A DNA stretch of 64,000 nucleotides. It comes from Mrakia gelida (lineage: Eukaryota > Basidiomycota > Tremellomycetes > Cystofilobasidiales > Mrakiaceae). The position numbers and the translations under genes were made by a program. Positions 32,232-44,179 of the stretch are shown here, one piece after another. The first letter of the stretch is position 1; the number at the start of each line of letters is the position of its first letter. The notes under the pieces were generated by a model. That model worked only from the letters and a program-made list of their open reading frames with translations, did no database searches and had not been told where the DNA came from. Location of the stretch: positions 1,674,001-1,738,000 of the forward strand of contig BRON01000005.1 of NCBI GenBank assembly GCA_024345305.1, given 5' to 3'.

Positions 32232-33525
32232 CTAGTGAGAGGCCATCCCTCCCTTCCTACGAGGCTTCTTCGCACTCCCCGAGGGAGCAGGAGATCCAGC
32301 GGGAGATCCTCCTCGCGAGGAAGTGGGTGAGCCGTTACCTGAGACGGTCGTCGAAGAGGAGAGAGAAGAGAAAAGAGAGGAAGAGGGGAGGGAAGATGGA
32401 GTTCAGTTTCCTAATCTTGAGCTTGAATGCTGAGCTGGCAGTCGGTGCGAGAGAGAGAGAGGAAAACGAGAAAGGAACACGATAGAGACACGAGAACTCA
32501 CCAGCGAACGGATCGACGCGAACTCTCTTCTTCCCAGCAGCTCCAACAACCGTTCCCTCCACTTCCCTCTCTCTAGCTCCACCATCAACTACCTGAACTC
32601 CCTCTCCAACAACCACAGGCGAAGCCTTCCCCTTTCCCTTTCCCTTCGAGTTCCCGGCAAGATGCTTCGCCACGCTCGTCTCGACCGGTCGTCCCTCGTT
32701 GTTGAACGTCGTCTTCTTCCCAACCGTCCTTCCCTCCTCGGGTCCTTCGTCGCTATCGCTTCCGGAAGAGGAGTCCTCGAGGAGAGAAGACTCTTGGTGT
32801 TTGAGGATGTTGAATCGAGTCTGCATGCCGATGTCGGTTGGCGGGGTGGGGGCGAGGTTGTTGGAGGCGAGAGCGTTCTTGATGAATCGAGCTGCTGCTG
32901 GTCGGTCGACAGTGAATTTACCTGAAGGACAGAACGGAGTGAACGATAAGAGTCGGCTTGAAGTTAGAGTGGGCAGAGAGTCGCTGATATGGCTTGTTCG
33001 AAACGAGAGAGCTCGAGAGGGAAGGAGGGGAGAGCTGAAGGGACGAACGCTTCTCAGGGAACTCAGCAGCTTGGAGCTTATTGAAGTAGGTTTGGATTCG
33101 TTTCAGCTCGGGAAGGACCGGGTGATCCTCAGGGTTGATTCCTTTGGTTCGGAGGTAGACTGATAAGGGAAGACGTAGCAGAAGCGAAGAAGCAAAAGGA
33201 AGGAAGGAAGAGGTGGTCAGCTCGACGTCTCCTTCCCTCCTTCCTTCACCTCGGTCTCCAGGGAGTCCTGGCCTTCGTACTCACTCCAAACCAAATCACA
33301 GATGAGATAACCCATGCCAACCTCCATCTTGGCTCGATCGAGCTCTCCTCCGAGTCCAGCGAGGGTCTCCTTGAGTGAGGAAGCGAGGAGAGGGTTGATG
33401 AAGGTCGACTCGAGTCCGGAGAGGGAAGAGTTGAGCGAAGTGAGGGTTTCGGCGAGAGCGATGGATTCGTCGGCCTCAGAGTCGGAGGAGGATAAAGATC
33501 CAGAGGAGGAGGAAGCGGCTGACAT
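32232..33525 (-). CDS. LRP1: Nuclear exosome cofactor of the C1D/Rrp47(Lrp1)/Sas10 family
   Basis: The start at 33525 gives MSAASSSSGSLSSSDSEADE, then an N-terminal helical domain (SIALAETLTSLNSSLSGLES...LICDLVW). The next exon continues IYLRTKGINPEDHPVLPEL and KRIQTYFNKLQAAEFPEK, the signature of Sas10/Utp3/C1D proteins. A further exon has KFTVDRPAAARFIKNAL and a basic, Lys/Gly-rich tail; the end is KKPRRKGGMASH with stop at 32232-32234. In yeast Rrp47 binds Rrp6 and RNA and helps the nuclear exosome trim rRNA, snoRNA and other RNAs. The C-terminal basic tail fits RNA binding. Family assignment is confident; the exact orthologue is inferred. Confidence 0.85.
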
Positions 33526-35615
33526 ATTTCGAGAAGAAGCGGGAAGGAGGGAGGAAGCGGTTTGGGGGAGGGAAGGAGGCGAGGTGTTCAGCTCGAAGTT
33601 CTGCTCCGCGGTCGAGGGAGGAGGAGACGACCGAGCTCAGCTTTCGCTGTCCTTCAACAGCCAGCATCTCAGAAACTCGATTATACTCGTCTCACAGTCC
33701 GATCTGACTAAGAGCCTGGAAGGATGCTTGCAAAATCTTCCGAGGAAACCCTCAGCCAACGACGACGCTCCCTTCCCTCTCGACTTCTGGAGCTCACCAC
33801 CCCTCCTTCCTCCTTCATCGAGCACTCCTTACCTTCCACCGCTCCTCCCTGCCATACCCAGTGACAGACTCAAGACGCCTGCTCACATTTGACTTCTATC
33901 GGGAACTTGAAGCTTGGTGAGTTGAAATTCCTCTCCCTGGCAAACCTCCTCGATAAACGAACAGACGAGCTCCCCCTTGATCCCCTCCCTCTCTCTTCCC
34001 TGCCTTTCCCTCTTGAGGGCTTCAAATTTGGTTTTTTGGCGTCGGTCGCACGTCTATTAGTGCGTACCAGGTTCCGATATGCTCCGCACCTGACTCTCGA
34101 CCGACTGAGTCTAGCAGAAGCCAAGACGAGCTCACGTCTCCCATTCGACGTTTGCGTCGAGTCGGCGTCGACCCAGCCTCGGTTCGGTCTACAAACCTCG
34201 ACTTGTTGTAAGCTCTTGGCTGCCACTTGATCGGGAGATGCTCGCCGAGGCATGGGAAGAGGAGGTGAGCCGAGCTCTCCTTCCGACGACCGACCTTATC
34301 TCGTCTCCCCCGAGCTTTGTTTCTCGACGCGTCGTTCCTTGATCTCGCTGACCCTTCGCTCTTCTCTATTCCGCCTTCATTCCAGGCTCTACCTTATATC
34401 ACTCGACGCGGAGCTTCATTTCCAGCCCCACCTGCGATTCAGTTCGAGTCGAAGATCACAGCTGATCCGCCTTGACCTTTCTTGCCTCCTCTCCTTCTCT
34501 CCTCTCTTCCCGTCTTTTTCTCTAGGATCAGGTCAGCTGCTCCGCGGTGCGTCAACATCAGAATCGGCTAAGCGGACAATCCAGGGTCAGACTCGGTCCC
34601 TTCAAGACGTGGCGGAATTCTCGAGGAGGCTCAACTTCGCGTCGCATTTGCGTCTCGAGATTCATCCTCGGTTTGTCCTTCCTCTCTGCATCACCTGCTT
34701 CTCCAATTTCTGAGCACTCGAGCTGAATACAGGTCTTCCTTCTTGTTCGCTCGTTCTAGGAAGCAGTCACCTTCAGTGGGAAACGACGCGTTCGACTCTC
34801 CGACCTCGACGGGGTTCGAACGCTCAACGGCGCGTCGGCCTGGCCTGCTCTCAACGATTAGTTCGTCTCCCCGTCTTCTTCGCGCGTCCAGAGCTGAGGT
34901 GGGAGGTGGTGTTCCTCCGAGTCGAATGGAGAAGCTGAGGATGCGAACGAAACGACGCGTGGGGTCGATGCAGACGGCATCACGCTTTGACGCTTGAGCT
35001 CGCCCTCTTGCGATACCTCTCCTCTTTCTTCGCCACAGATACACTTCACATATCTTCCCACTTGTGGACCAGGACTCGGAACTTCCCATCATCAAACTCG
35101 CACAACGCCGCGCTCGGTTTCCAAGGCGAGTGGTAACCAAGGACGAGGGGAAACGACGCGGCGCTTTGAACTTCTCGCCCGAGGTACGCTTTCTCCTGCT
35201 CGCATCGCAGCATCCCTTTTCATCCTTGGCTCGGCTGAACATTCTGCGCATTTCATGCATTCTATCGTTGTTTCTCCATTCTGCCAGCACCCTTCCGACC
35301 GTCTCTGTCGCAGCTTCTTCCCTCTCTTCTTTCGCCCACTTTCCCGCCTCTCCCTTCTCTTTTTTGCCTTCGCCTCCTGCAACAACTCCCTCGGCAAGAC
35401 CGGTCTTCTCAGAAGCTCCTTTATCGCTCGAAAGGGACACTTCGTCAAGGAATCAACCGAGGTTCGAGGTACGTACAGTAGCGATTTCCTCTTCCGTTTC
35501 TTCTTCTCTTCCTGGCCCGAGGCTTCTTCGAGCCTCTCGCTCAATCTCGTTCTGACCTTCGCTCCTCTCCTCTCCCTTCAGACATCACCCAAAACACCGG
35601 CGACCTTCCGAAAGC
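33526..35615. other. Long upstream region with candidate leader exons
   Basis: Two kilobases between the divergent C1D-family gene and the Rua1-like gene. On the plus strand there are splice-like sites: donor GTGAGC near 34265 with acceptor CATTCCAG near 34385, acceptor TCTCTAG near 34527, and donor GTACGT near 35470 with a CTGACC branch and CCCTTCAG near 35580. The last pair most likely removes an intron from the 5' leader of the Rua1-like gene. Frames across the region (one of 497 codons from 34994) have no family features and overlap the real gene out of frame. Confidence 0.4.
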
Positions 35616-37352
35616 ATGGACCTTCGTCTTCTTCTTCAGCCTGGCTCGCTCGGGGGACGACCGAGCGACGCTCAACCTTCGACGCTCCTCCCTCTTTCGT
35701 CTTCATCCCGTTCTTCGCCCCTACCAGTCTCAACCCTCCCTCCTCCTCCAACCCAGCTTCGCCACTCTACTTCTTTCTCAGAGCAACCCACCCTCGAATG
35801 CTTCAGCGTCGAGCACTTTTCCTCGTCCAACACGCCAAGTCGCGCTCCCCCGTCCAACTCGTCGTCCCGTCACTCCTCACCCCCAATCCTCCCATCACTA
35901 TCCTCGCTCTTCAACCTCGGGTCAACCGGTTCCACTCCTATCCTACCTCCTCTCAGCACCTCCAGCGCTCCGCCGTTTTCGACAACCTTCTTCATTCCTC
36001 CTCCAGTGAGCACGCCTCTCCTCTCGCTCGCTCCTTCTCCGCTACCAAAACGATTGCTGACTGTCACTCCTTATTCACTTCTTTCATCAAAGGGAACCTT
36101 CCCACCACCACCTCCTCGAACAAACTTCCAAGCCCATCATCACCAATCTCGCTCTCCCCGCCGTTCGTTTTCGACGACGACGTCTCCCTCCCCGTCTTCC
36201 TCTTCGTCCTCCCTCCCACCAAGAACGCCCGAGCACGCTTCGGATCCCCTCCCCAACTTCGCCTTCAAGACAGATCGTCGGATCCTACCCAAATCGTCTC
36301 CTCACCCACCAACCCTCTCCTCGTCGAGTTCGAGTTCCAACGCGAGCACGAGCGCTCTCGATTTACTCGCCGTCGTCGTCGCGCAGATACCAACCTCGGA
36401 CGAGGGAGAGGGCTCCAGGAAACGACTCAAGCTGGACGACTCGGGAAGGGAGCAGCAGGTAGCGGTGGTGATGGATACGGTGCCTAAGAAGAAGAGGAAA
36501 GGACGAGGCTTGGATCCTCAGAAGACGAGTTCGTTCTGTTTCGTTTCGGCGACGCGTCTCGCTTCCGAGCCGAGAGAAACTGACTCTTCCTTTCTTCTCT
36601 GTTCGTTTCACAGGGCTGATGATCTTCCCTCCTACTCTCCCACCCCGCTCGTTCGTGCCGCTGGAATCGGAAGGCTACAGGAAACGGCCTCCGACGAACA
36701 AAGCCAACGTGAGTTTTTCCTCGACGCGTCGGCGTCTCCTCTCTTCCCTCTTTCCCCTGGCTCACTCTTCTTCCTCCTTCTTAATACTTTCCAGCTCTAC
36801 ACCCCTACCTACACAAAAGGCAAAGACTCACGTTCTCGAGTTGCTTTCTGTGAGTGCTTCCCAACCCAACACGTTCTCGCTCGCCCTGAACCCAACCTCC
36901 TCTGCCTTCGTCCCCTTCTTCTCCCTCCCAGGCGAATACTGTGGCGAACCCGACCTCCCCACCCGAATGTCCGGATTTGGCTACCACCTCCTTCACGTGC
37001 ACAACCTCTCCTCCCACGCTCCTTACACCATGCCCCCTCCTCTCGCCGTTCGAACAGCAGCCTCGCCTGACGCACCGTCGGTCCCGCTCGGAAAGGAGGA
37101 CGCGTTCTCTACGCCCAGTCCGTGCTTGGAGGGGGAGTGTCCTTTCGATGGGAAGAAACAGGGAGAGGGGAGGTGTATTATGGGAGGATGGGTGAGTCTT
37201 GGTATGGTGCGACGACGAGACGCGTCGACTCGCGCTGATCCTCCCTTTGTTCATGCCTCGTTTCCTCTCAGCACCGACTCAACAACTGGCGAGAGACAAT
37301 GAACACTCATTTTTCGGGGAGGGGGCTGGACTCGATGGGGAGGAAGAGCTAA
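35616..37352 (+). CDS. Transcription regulator with a Rua1-type C-terminal zinc domain, 467 aa
   Basis: Five exons close exactly: 35616-36528, 36614-36708, 36795-36849, 36932-37191 and 37272-37352. The first 240 residues are Ser/Pro-rich and disordered. A basic patch follows (KKKRKGR, about residue 290), a likely nuclear localisation signal. The C-terminal domain reads LYTPTYTKGKDSRSRVAFCE, YCGEPDLP, YHLLHVHNL, YTMPPPLAVR and WHRLNNWRETMNTHFSG. The Cys-x2-Cys plus His-His spacing and the YTP...FPPP-like frame match the domain at the C-terminus of Ustilago Rua1, the zinc-finger activator of ustilagic acid genes. Target genes here are unknown. The first intron has a GTTCGT donor. Confidence 0.75.
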
Positions 37353-37728
37353 ACTTCTGAGATCGGAGAGACGACGAGCTAGGGGAGTTCCGCGTTTCGT
37401 TTTGCTCGAGCAGGAAGGGTGGATGGCGGACGATAGATATGTTATAGATCTAATCTAACTGATTAATTTCGACGGTCAAGCGAGAATTGGGAAAGAATAA
37501 AGACCTCGAAACAGAACCGCGTCGTCGTCGTCAATTTTGAGTTCCCTCGGTCTTCCTCTCTCTCCCTCTCGCCAACACGGCCGAACAAGAAATCACTGGC
37601 ACAAAAGTTCAAGATCAAGAAATGTAACTAGACTAGAGTAAGAGTAAGAGATAAAAACGGGAAACCTAACGATACATCTTCCTTCCCTCCTCCTCCTCCA
37701 CTCCCCTTCCGTTCGTTGACGCGTCGGT
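37353..37728. other. Convergent intergenic spacer
   Basis: About 375 bp between the stops of the Rua1-like gene and the VWA gene. AT-richer than its surroundings (for example GATATGTTATAGATCTAATC near 37433-37452), consistent with 3' ends. No gene seen. Confidence 0.5.
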
Positions 37729-40483
37729 TTACTTCCCCTCATCCTGCTCATCGTACGACGAGTCGATTCCACCCCTGTAGAACAAAACGCAGAACGAGGA
37801 CGAGGAAGTCAGATATCGAAAACGAGAGAGGGCGGAAGGGAGGCGAGAGGGGCAGGGGCAGGGGGAGGGGAACGAACATGAGGAGCTGAGGAGACGAACG
37901 ATGCGGGAAACAGAGGTCAGTGAGGTGAACGAGGGAGGGAAGGAGGGAGGTAGGAAGAGGTCGGGAGGTACGTACCTTGAGCAACCAGAGCTCGGGAGTG
38001 AGCTGCATACCCGACTTCTGGGCCATCTCGGCTTCCTCGCTGTTTGAAGGAAGAGAGAAGGAAGGGAGAGGGAGGGGAGGTCAGCGAGTGTTCGTGAACG
38101 GAAGCGAAACGGAAGCTCGGTTGAAGTATATAGAGGGAAGACGTACGACTCGTAGTTGGAGGTAGCGTCGATGAGACCACCTGGTAAACGGAAAGAAGAA
38201 GAAGGGCAAGACACGTCAGTTCACGTTTGGATTTCGACGAAGTCGCTGGCTCGTAGAGCGCCAGGAGTGGAGAGTGATGCGTACCGATTTGGGGATCGGT
38301 ATCGAGCTCGGAGAGGAAGGCTTGGGCCTGAAGACGACGAGAAAAAGAGGCGGGGGTCAGCGAGGAGAGTCGAAGAGGGAGCACGCGTCTTGTTGAAAAA
38401 AAGAAGGAGAGCTAAGCTCACCCTCAAATCCGTTCCGACCTGAGCGAACTGATACGACAGAGCGTCGGAACCGTACCGCGTTCGCCTGGAGAGAAGAAAC
38501 AGAGGAAGTAAGAATCAGCGGCGAGTTCTCTTTCTCGCGTCGAGAGGTTCCGAACAAAGAGCGGGACTCACTTGAGCTCGTTATCGGCGTTCGAGATGAC
38601 TCGAATGATGTGATCCTTGGGCTCTCCGGCGGGGGTTCCGTCGGTCTGTAAGAAACAAGAACGGTAAGCGAGTGGAGTTGGGACGCGTGAACGCAAGAGG
38701 AGGAGAGGGGACTCGCAATAACGATGATGAGGACAGGCTTTTCAAGCCGACCAGCACGAGCAGGACCAAGGACGAGAGGCTGCAAGATCTTCTTGTCAAG
38801 CGAGGTTCCAAGGGGAGTAAGACCACTGTAGCGAATCTGGGACAAAAGCTGCATGGCGCCGGCTTCGTCGCGGACTGGATGAGAGAAGAGACGGCGAAGT
38901 CGTCAATTTGGAGCTTGATAACATCGCCGAGATATAGAAGGACTCACTTCCGTTTCCCTCGACGTTGGAGTTGAGGAATCGAACTTGGATACCGTCCTGA
39001 TCGAAGAGCGAGGCGGCGAAGGCGCATCGAGCTGAGGAGGAGAAAGAGGAAGGGATGAAACGTGAGTCAACGTGAAACGAGGCGTAAGCCTAGTGAACGA
39101 TGAGAGACATACCGAGAATGAGCTTCAAGTCGTCTGAAAGAAGAGGGATCGAGAGAAAGGAGTCAGCTTCGAGAGCAAAGAGAGGGCGAGACGCGTCGAA
39201 GGGAAGCGAAGGTCGAGCTCACCGATTCGCTCTCCTCCCTCCTCGAAAGCCATCGATCCTGCAGAGCGAAAAACAAGATCACGTTAATCAAGGGCTCGGG
39301 GAAGCCTTCCAACGAACAGAGACGTACCCGAATCGTCGATCAAAAGAATAGCTGAAGTTGAAAAGGAGAATAGGTCAGCGAAAGCCGAGGCGAAACGACG
39401 ACGTGGAACGAAGTGAGAAAAGAGAGGAGGAACGAACTGTCGAACAAGGCAAGCTTGATGAGGTCCATAGCGAGCTCCTTGGGGATCTTCCACTGAGTGC
39501 TGATCTGATCCAAAGCTCCGCTCTGGGCGACTCGTTGAGCGATGGGCCCAAGGGATCCAGGAGGGTAGAACGCTCCGATTCCTTGCTGTGTAGATGAACC
39601 GAGTCCAGAACAACAATAGTCAGCATCTTTCCTCGCGCATACACCCTGCAGCTGAGCTCCAAGCGAAAAAAGACAACGACGTACGTCCTGAACACACTGC
39701 TGGAGAACGGACTCGACCTGACGAGGATCGAGAGGAGCTCCCTGATGCTGCTGCTGCTGGTGCTGAGGCTGCTGGCCGTACTGCTGCTGCTGGGGTTGAC
39801 CGTACTGTTGCTGCTGCTGACCGTACTGTCCCTGCTGCTGCTGAGGAGGCTGGCCGTAGGGAGACTGAGGAGGTTGACCGTAAGCAGGGGATTGGGGAGC
39901 TCCCTGGTTGACGGATCCAGTTCGGGAAGGAGGAGGGCTGAAGAAAGAGCGAGGACGAGAAAAAGCAAGGAGATCGAGTCAGTCGGGGACGAAAGAATGT
40001 AAAGATGGAGAAAGAGCCAAGGGCTCGTCGAAGGCGAGGGAAGGAAGGAAGGAGGGAAGCGAGGTCGGATTCGTCGGAGGGCGATGCGTCTGCAGCTCGA
40101 GCTCGACGATCCATCCGAGAACCTGAGCTTGAAAGGAGAGACTCACCCTGAAGGAGGAGCGTACTGTCCCTGTCCGGAAGGAGGAGCTCTGGAGAGTACG
40201 AAGCGAGGCGACGCGAAAGAAGAAGCAAGGAAGGAAGGAGGAGGGAAGGAAGGAGAGGGAAGACGTCAGCATCTCTCGCAGTTTCATCATACCCTGACTT
40301 CCATCCACATACTCACTGGTAAGATCCAGGTCGTCCGTTAGGAACTGAAGGCGCTCCGTATCCTGGAGGAGCTCCCTGAGGAGGGGGAGCGCCGTACTGC
40401 TGCTGCTGCTGCTGAGGAGGCTGAAATTGAGTCTGCGCTGGAGGAGGTCCTCCGGCAGCGGCCATCTTAGATGCTAATCCCAT
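37729..40483 (-). CDS. VWA-domain protein with a Gln/Pro-rich N-terminus
   Basis: The start at 40483 (MGLASKMAAAGGPPPAQTQF) follows a spliced leader. Exons encode a Gln/Pro/Gly/Tyr-rich low-complexity region (repeated QYG, GQPP and poly-Q blocks, roughly residues 15-150), then the SVLQQCVQD region. A von Willebrand factor A fold follows: LLIDDSGSMAF (MIDAS D-x-S-x-S), SGLTPLGTSL (MIDAS Thr) and IITDGTPAGEP (third metal residue). The C-terminus is LTPELWLLK...GGIDSSYDEQDEGK, stop at 37729-37731. About ten exons. The intact MIDAS implies metal-dependent protein binding, probably intracellular since no signal peptide is seen. The poly-Q region could drive condensation. Precise role unknown. Confidence 0.8.
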
Positions 40484-40855
40484 TACTGTAAGAGTTGATG
40501 AAGGGGTGGGTGAGGGTGGAGTCGAGGTTGGGTTTGGGGGGTCGTGGGTGGGGGTTGGGTGCGAAGAGAGAGAAAAGTGGGAAGGCTGGGCAAGGAGGAC
40601 GGAGGAGGAGGGGAGCTGCCGGATCGAGATCACCTTCGCCGAGATGACGTTTCGCAGCTCTGAATTCGACAAAGGTCGGAAAAATCTTCCTCGCCGAACA
40701 TCAGAGGAGCTCAAGTGTCAGAATGATTGAGGCCGGCGTGCGAAATTTTCGTTTGCAGATCTCGACTGGCAGAAGTCGAAGCTCACGAACAAACGCGAAG
40801 GAGGGATTGAGCTCACGTCTTCCCTTCCCTCCTTTGCTCTCAACGACCAGTAGGC
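40484..40855. promoter_or_regulatory. Bidirectional promoter of the VWA and membrane synthase genes
   Basis: These 372 bp separate two divergent starts. The VWA gene has an acceptor (ACAG) two bases before its ATG, so its leader is spliced. On the other side GTTTGCAG near 40754-40761 and the CCAGTAGGC just before ATG 40856 suggest a leader intron too. No named element was recognised. Confidence 0.4.
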
Positions 40856-43489
40856 ATGTCTTATCGACCCAAAAAGAAGAAGGCCTCCACTGCCTCGACT
40901 TCCTCTCATACCTCCTCTACATCTCCTTTCTTCACTCTCGCCTCTCTTCTCCCCTCGCTCATCCTCCCTCCCCTTGCCGTCCATCTGGTCCTCCTCTCTC
41001 TCCCTCCTCTCTTCGGTCATTCTCCCTCCAACACGTACACCCACTTCGAGGTCCTCCTCGCCTCCATCCCCTTCCTCGTCCTCCTTCCTCGCTCGGGCCC
41101 AAAAACCAAAGCGGTAGCGCAAATCGTTCTCGCTCTGTCTTGGATCTCCGCGAGATGGTGGGTTCGACAGATCGGATGGAAGAGCAACGACCTCGGAGTC
41201 GTAGCGGGTCCGTTGGTAGCCTGGGCGGGAGTAGGGGTAGTAGGAACTCTCGTCGTCAGGGACGCAGTGGTGAATTCAGCTTAGCTCCAGAGAAAATCTG
41301 CTTCGTGTTGAAGGAGAGAGCAACGAAAGATGGGTTGAGCTCACACCTCCTCCCTTCCCTTCCTTTGTTTTGCTTTCCCCAGCGAGATCTCCTTCAACTC
41401 GTCCGTCCCGCCTCCACAACCTCCAAGGATCCTCTCAAGCTCAAGATCTCCCTCGCTTTCATCACCACAAACGTCTTCTTCCTCGTTCAATCAGCCTGGG
41501 AAAACGTCCTCCCCTCGGAAACCATCAGCGCGACCCTCTTCTCGCTCGTTCGTCGCCATCTCCTTATTCTTCTCGTCGCTCCCACCCCTCCTGACATCTT
41601 CCCTCTCTCCTTACAGCTCAAAGCAATGTCCCTCATCTTCTACACCTCAACCATCCTAACCCTTCACCTCCGCTCGCCCTCACCCTCCCAACCCAACTCA
41701 GCCAACCCGCGTTTCCCCTCCTCCATCCTCCTCCTCGCCCTCCTCCCCATCATCTTCTCCCTCCAATTCACCTCCCACTCCTCCTCACCATCCACGCACC
41801 TCTACCAAGCCCACTCCAAAACAGGTCTCATCATAGTCGGCGAAACGACCATCCCTTCCGGTCTCGCCTACCGCTACTTGAGAGCAGATCATTCGCTGTT
41901 AGGAGGGAGATGGGTCGTCGACGCGTCGAGTGCAGAGTGGTTGAAGTCCGAGGGGATGGATGGGATCGTTCATGGAGGACAGGATGGAGTTGGAGAGAGT
42001 ATCTTTAGTGCGTTTGTGTTGCAGGAGGCGGTGAGGTTGGTGGAGAGGGTGGATGGGGTTGAGGAAGGGGAGGGAGAAGAGGAGGAGGCGTTGGTGATGT
42101 GAGTCGCGTCGTCTCTTTTTCCTTCTTCTTGCTCTTCCCCACCGACCTCTTGAGCCTCCCTCTTCCTTCCCTCCTCTCTTTTCTGACCCTCTTCTCCCTA
42201 TTTCCTCTGGCCCTCCAGCGGTCTAGGCGCAGGAATCTCCTCCCGTTCCCTCATCCTCCACAACATCTCCACCACCATCGTAGAGTACGATCCAGCCGTC
42301 TACCACGCAGCTCGAACGTTCTTCTTCCTCCCTGAACCGAAAGCCGTCTTCCTCGAGGATGCCAACGCGTTCGTTCAGCGGGAGGCGAGATGCTCGGAGG
42401 AGGAGGAGGTGACGCTGAAGGGGAAGTTTGGGTTGGTGATTCACGATGTGTTTACGGGGGGAGCGGTGCCGGGGGAGTTGTTTACTGTTGTGAGTACTAG
42501 GGGAGAGAGCGGGGAGGGAGAGGAGTGAAGAGATGGGGGAGAGAAGATGGAAGAAATGGGACGAGACGGAGCTGACTCGACGCGTTTTCGTCTTCGTTCG
42601 ACGCGAGCAGGAGTTCTGGGATGGCTTGCGAATCTTGATGAAGCCGAATGGGTGAGTCTGTCTCTTTCACTACAGCACTATACTTATCTTCCTTGTGAAT
42701 CCTGACGCTCGTTCGTTGCTTTCGTCTCGTTTCGTCCTCGTTCAACGCAGAGTCCTCGCCATCAACTTCGCCGGCATCCAGAAAACCCAAGCCGCCTCCC
42801 TCGTCATCTCCACCCTCCTCTCCGTCTTCCCAGCCTGCAGAGGCTTCCGAGACGCCCTGGGAGAGAGTCAAGACCACGATGATGGAGCGTTGAAGAACAT
42901 GGTAAGTCGTCGCGTCGATCCTCGCCTTTGCCTCTCTCGTCTTCCCTCGCTCATCACCTTTCCCCTCCCTCTCTTCCTTCGTCTCTTCTCTCCGCCCCGC
43001 AGGTGATCTTCTGCTCCGCCCACCTCCCCTCCACCCACCGCACCTCCCCCCCACCCTCCAACCAACCGTCGCCCCCAAGCTCAAGCATCACCTTCCGCGC
43101 CCCCGTCGAGGCAGACTACCTCGGCTCCTTCCTCAGGAAGAGGGTCTTTCAAGAGTTCCAGGCGCACGAGGTTGATTTGGAGGAGTTTGGGAACTGGGAG
43201 GGAGAAGGGAAAGAAGGGAAGCAGGATTTGTTGAGGAGGGGAGAGGGAGGGAAGAGGTTGGAGATCTTGCAGAGGGGAAGTGGGGTTGCTACTTGGAAGG
43301 GTGAGTGTTTCGCTTCGCTTGAAGGTGCTTGTGGGGGCTGTGGGTGGGGAGGGGCGGAGGGTGAGAAAGGAGGGAGAAGGGAGAGACGATAATGCTGACC
43401 CGACGCGTTTGTTGCTACATTTTTGGGTTTTGTTGGGGATCACAGCGATGAGAGAGCTGATGGGGGTGGAGATTTGGAACTCTTGGTAG
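40856..43489 (+). CDS. Multi-pass membrane protein with a spermidine-synthase-like domain, 644 aa
   Basis: Seven exons close in frame: 40856-41269, 41383-42098, 42219-42489, 42611-42651, 42751-42901, 43003-43300 and 43446-43489. After MSYRPKKKK there are about eight hydrophobic segments (for example SLILPPLAVHLVLLSLPPLF, VVAGPLVAWAGVGVVGTLVV, SSILLLALLPIIFSLQF) over residues 20-320. Then comes a Rossmann methyltransferase-like fold of the spermidine synthase superfamily: VIGLGAGISSRSL (nucleotide loop), TTIVEYDPAVYHAARTFF, HDVFTGGAVPGELFT, EFWDGLRILMKPNGVLAINF. This resembles bacterial membrane-fused spermidine-synthase-like proteins. Whether it transfers aminopropyl or methyl groups cannot be told. 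Confidence 0.8.
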
Positions 43490-44179
43490 ATGGAGGATGT
43501 GGGGAGGATGATGAGATGCTTCGAGGACCCTCGGATTTGGAAGAACTAACGAAAAGAAAGACAGCAAGGGCTTTCGAGCGCGTCTCGACTTGTCACCGGT
43601 CTCCTCTCAAGACGCGATCCTTTTTTACCTCCAAACATTCGTTCATTCGTTCACGATCTTCCGCCCAGGTCCCCTTCCTTCCTGCCTTTTGTCGTCGCGA
43701 TCTAGCCATCCGACGAGGAAGAAGTCGGTCGTGACACTTCGACGCGTTCGATCTCATCGTTGTTGTTCCTTTCGTTTGTTTCATTCATCGCGAAGTTGAC
43801 AAGACGCGACTCGGCTTCCTGAAAACGAGAGAAAAGGTCTACGTGCATTCGTTGCTATGTATCTGGTCGATGGTACCCAAAAACAGAGAGAAAAAAGCCG
43901 TCGTCGCGTCGTCGACATATTCGACGCGTCCGTCGTCCTCTCCAGCTACTCCTCAGAAAATATCGAATGGTAGCTAGAAGAGAGGTCTGGGCCTGTAGAG
44001 TAGGAAGCGAAGCAAGTCACGAAAATGGATCAGCGTCCGTTGGGTCGAGGCAAAGAGCAGGAGGAAAGAAAAAAAGGGAAGCAAACGAACCATCGCGTCG
44101 GGTGGTCTTCCTCGACGACCTTCGTATCGATGAGAGCTACGACGTCCGCTGGAAGACCCCAGCCCTTTAGATAAGTCGA
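43490..44179. other. Convergent intergenic region
   Basis: About 690 bp between two stop codons. It contains two GACGCGT palindromes (near 43741 and 43922). Frames here are short and basic. No gene or RNA seen. Confidence 0.5.

Noticed and set aside
34994..36487. Open frame of 497 codons on the plus strand
   Set aside because: It overlaps the Rua1-like gene out of frame, is Ser/Pro/Phe-rich without motifs, and its left half crosses likely leader introns.
39600..39911. Plus-strand frame of 105 codons rich in Ala/Glu (and overlapping Leu-rich frame)
   Set aside because: Both are antisense readings of the CAG-rich poly-Gln region of the VWA gene.
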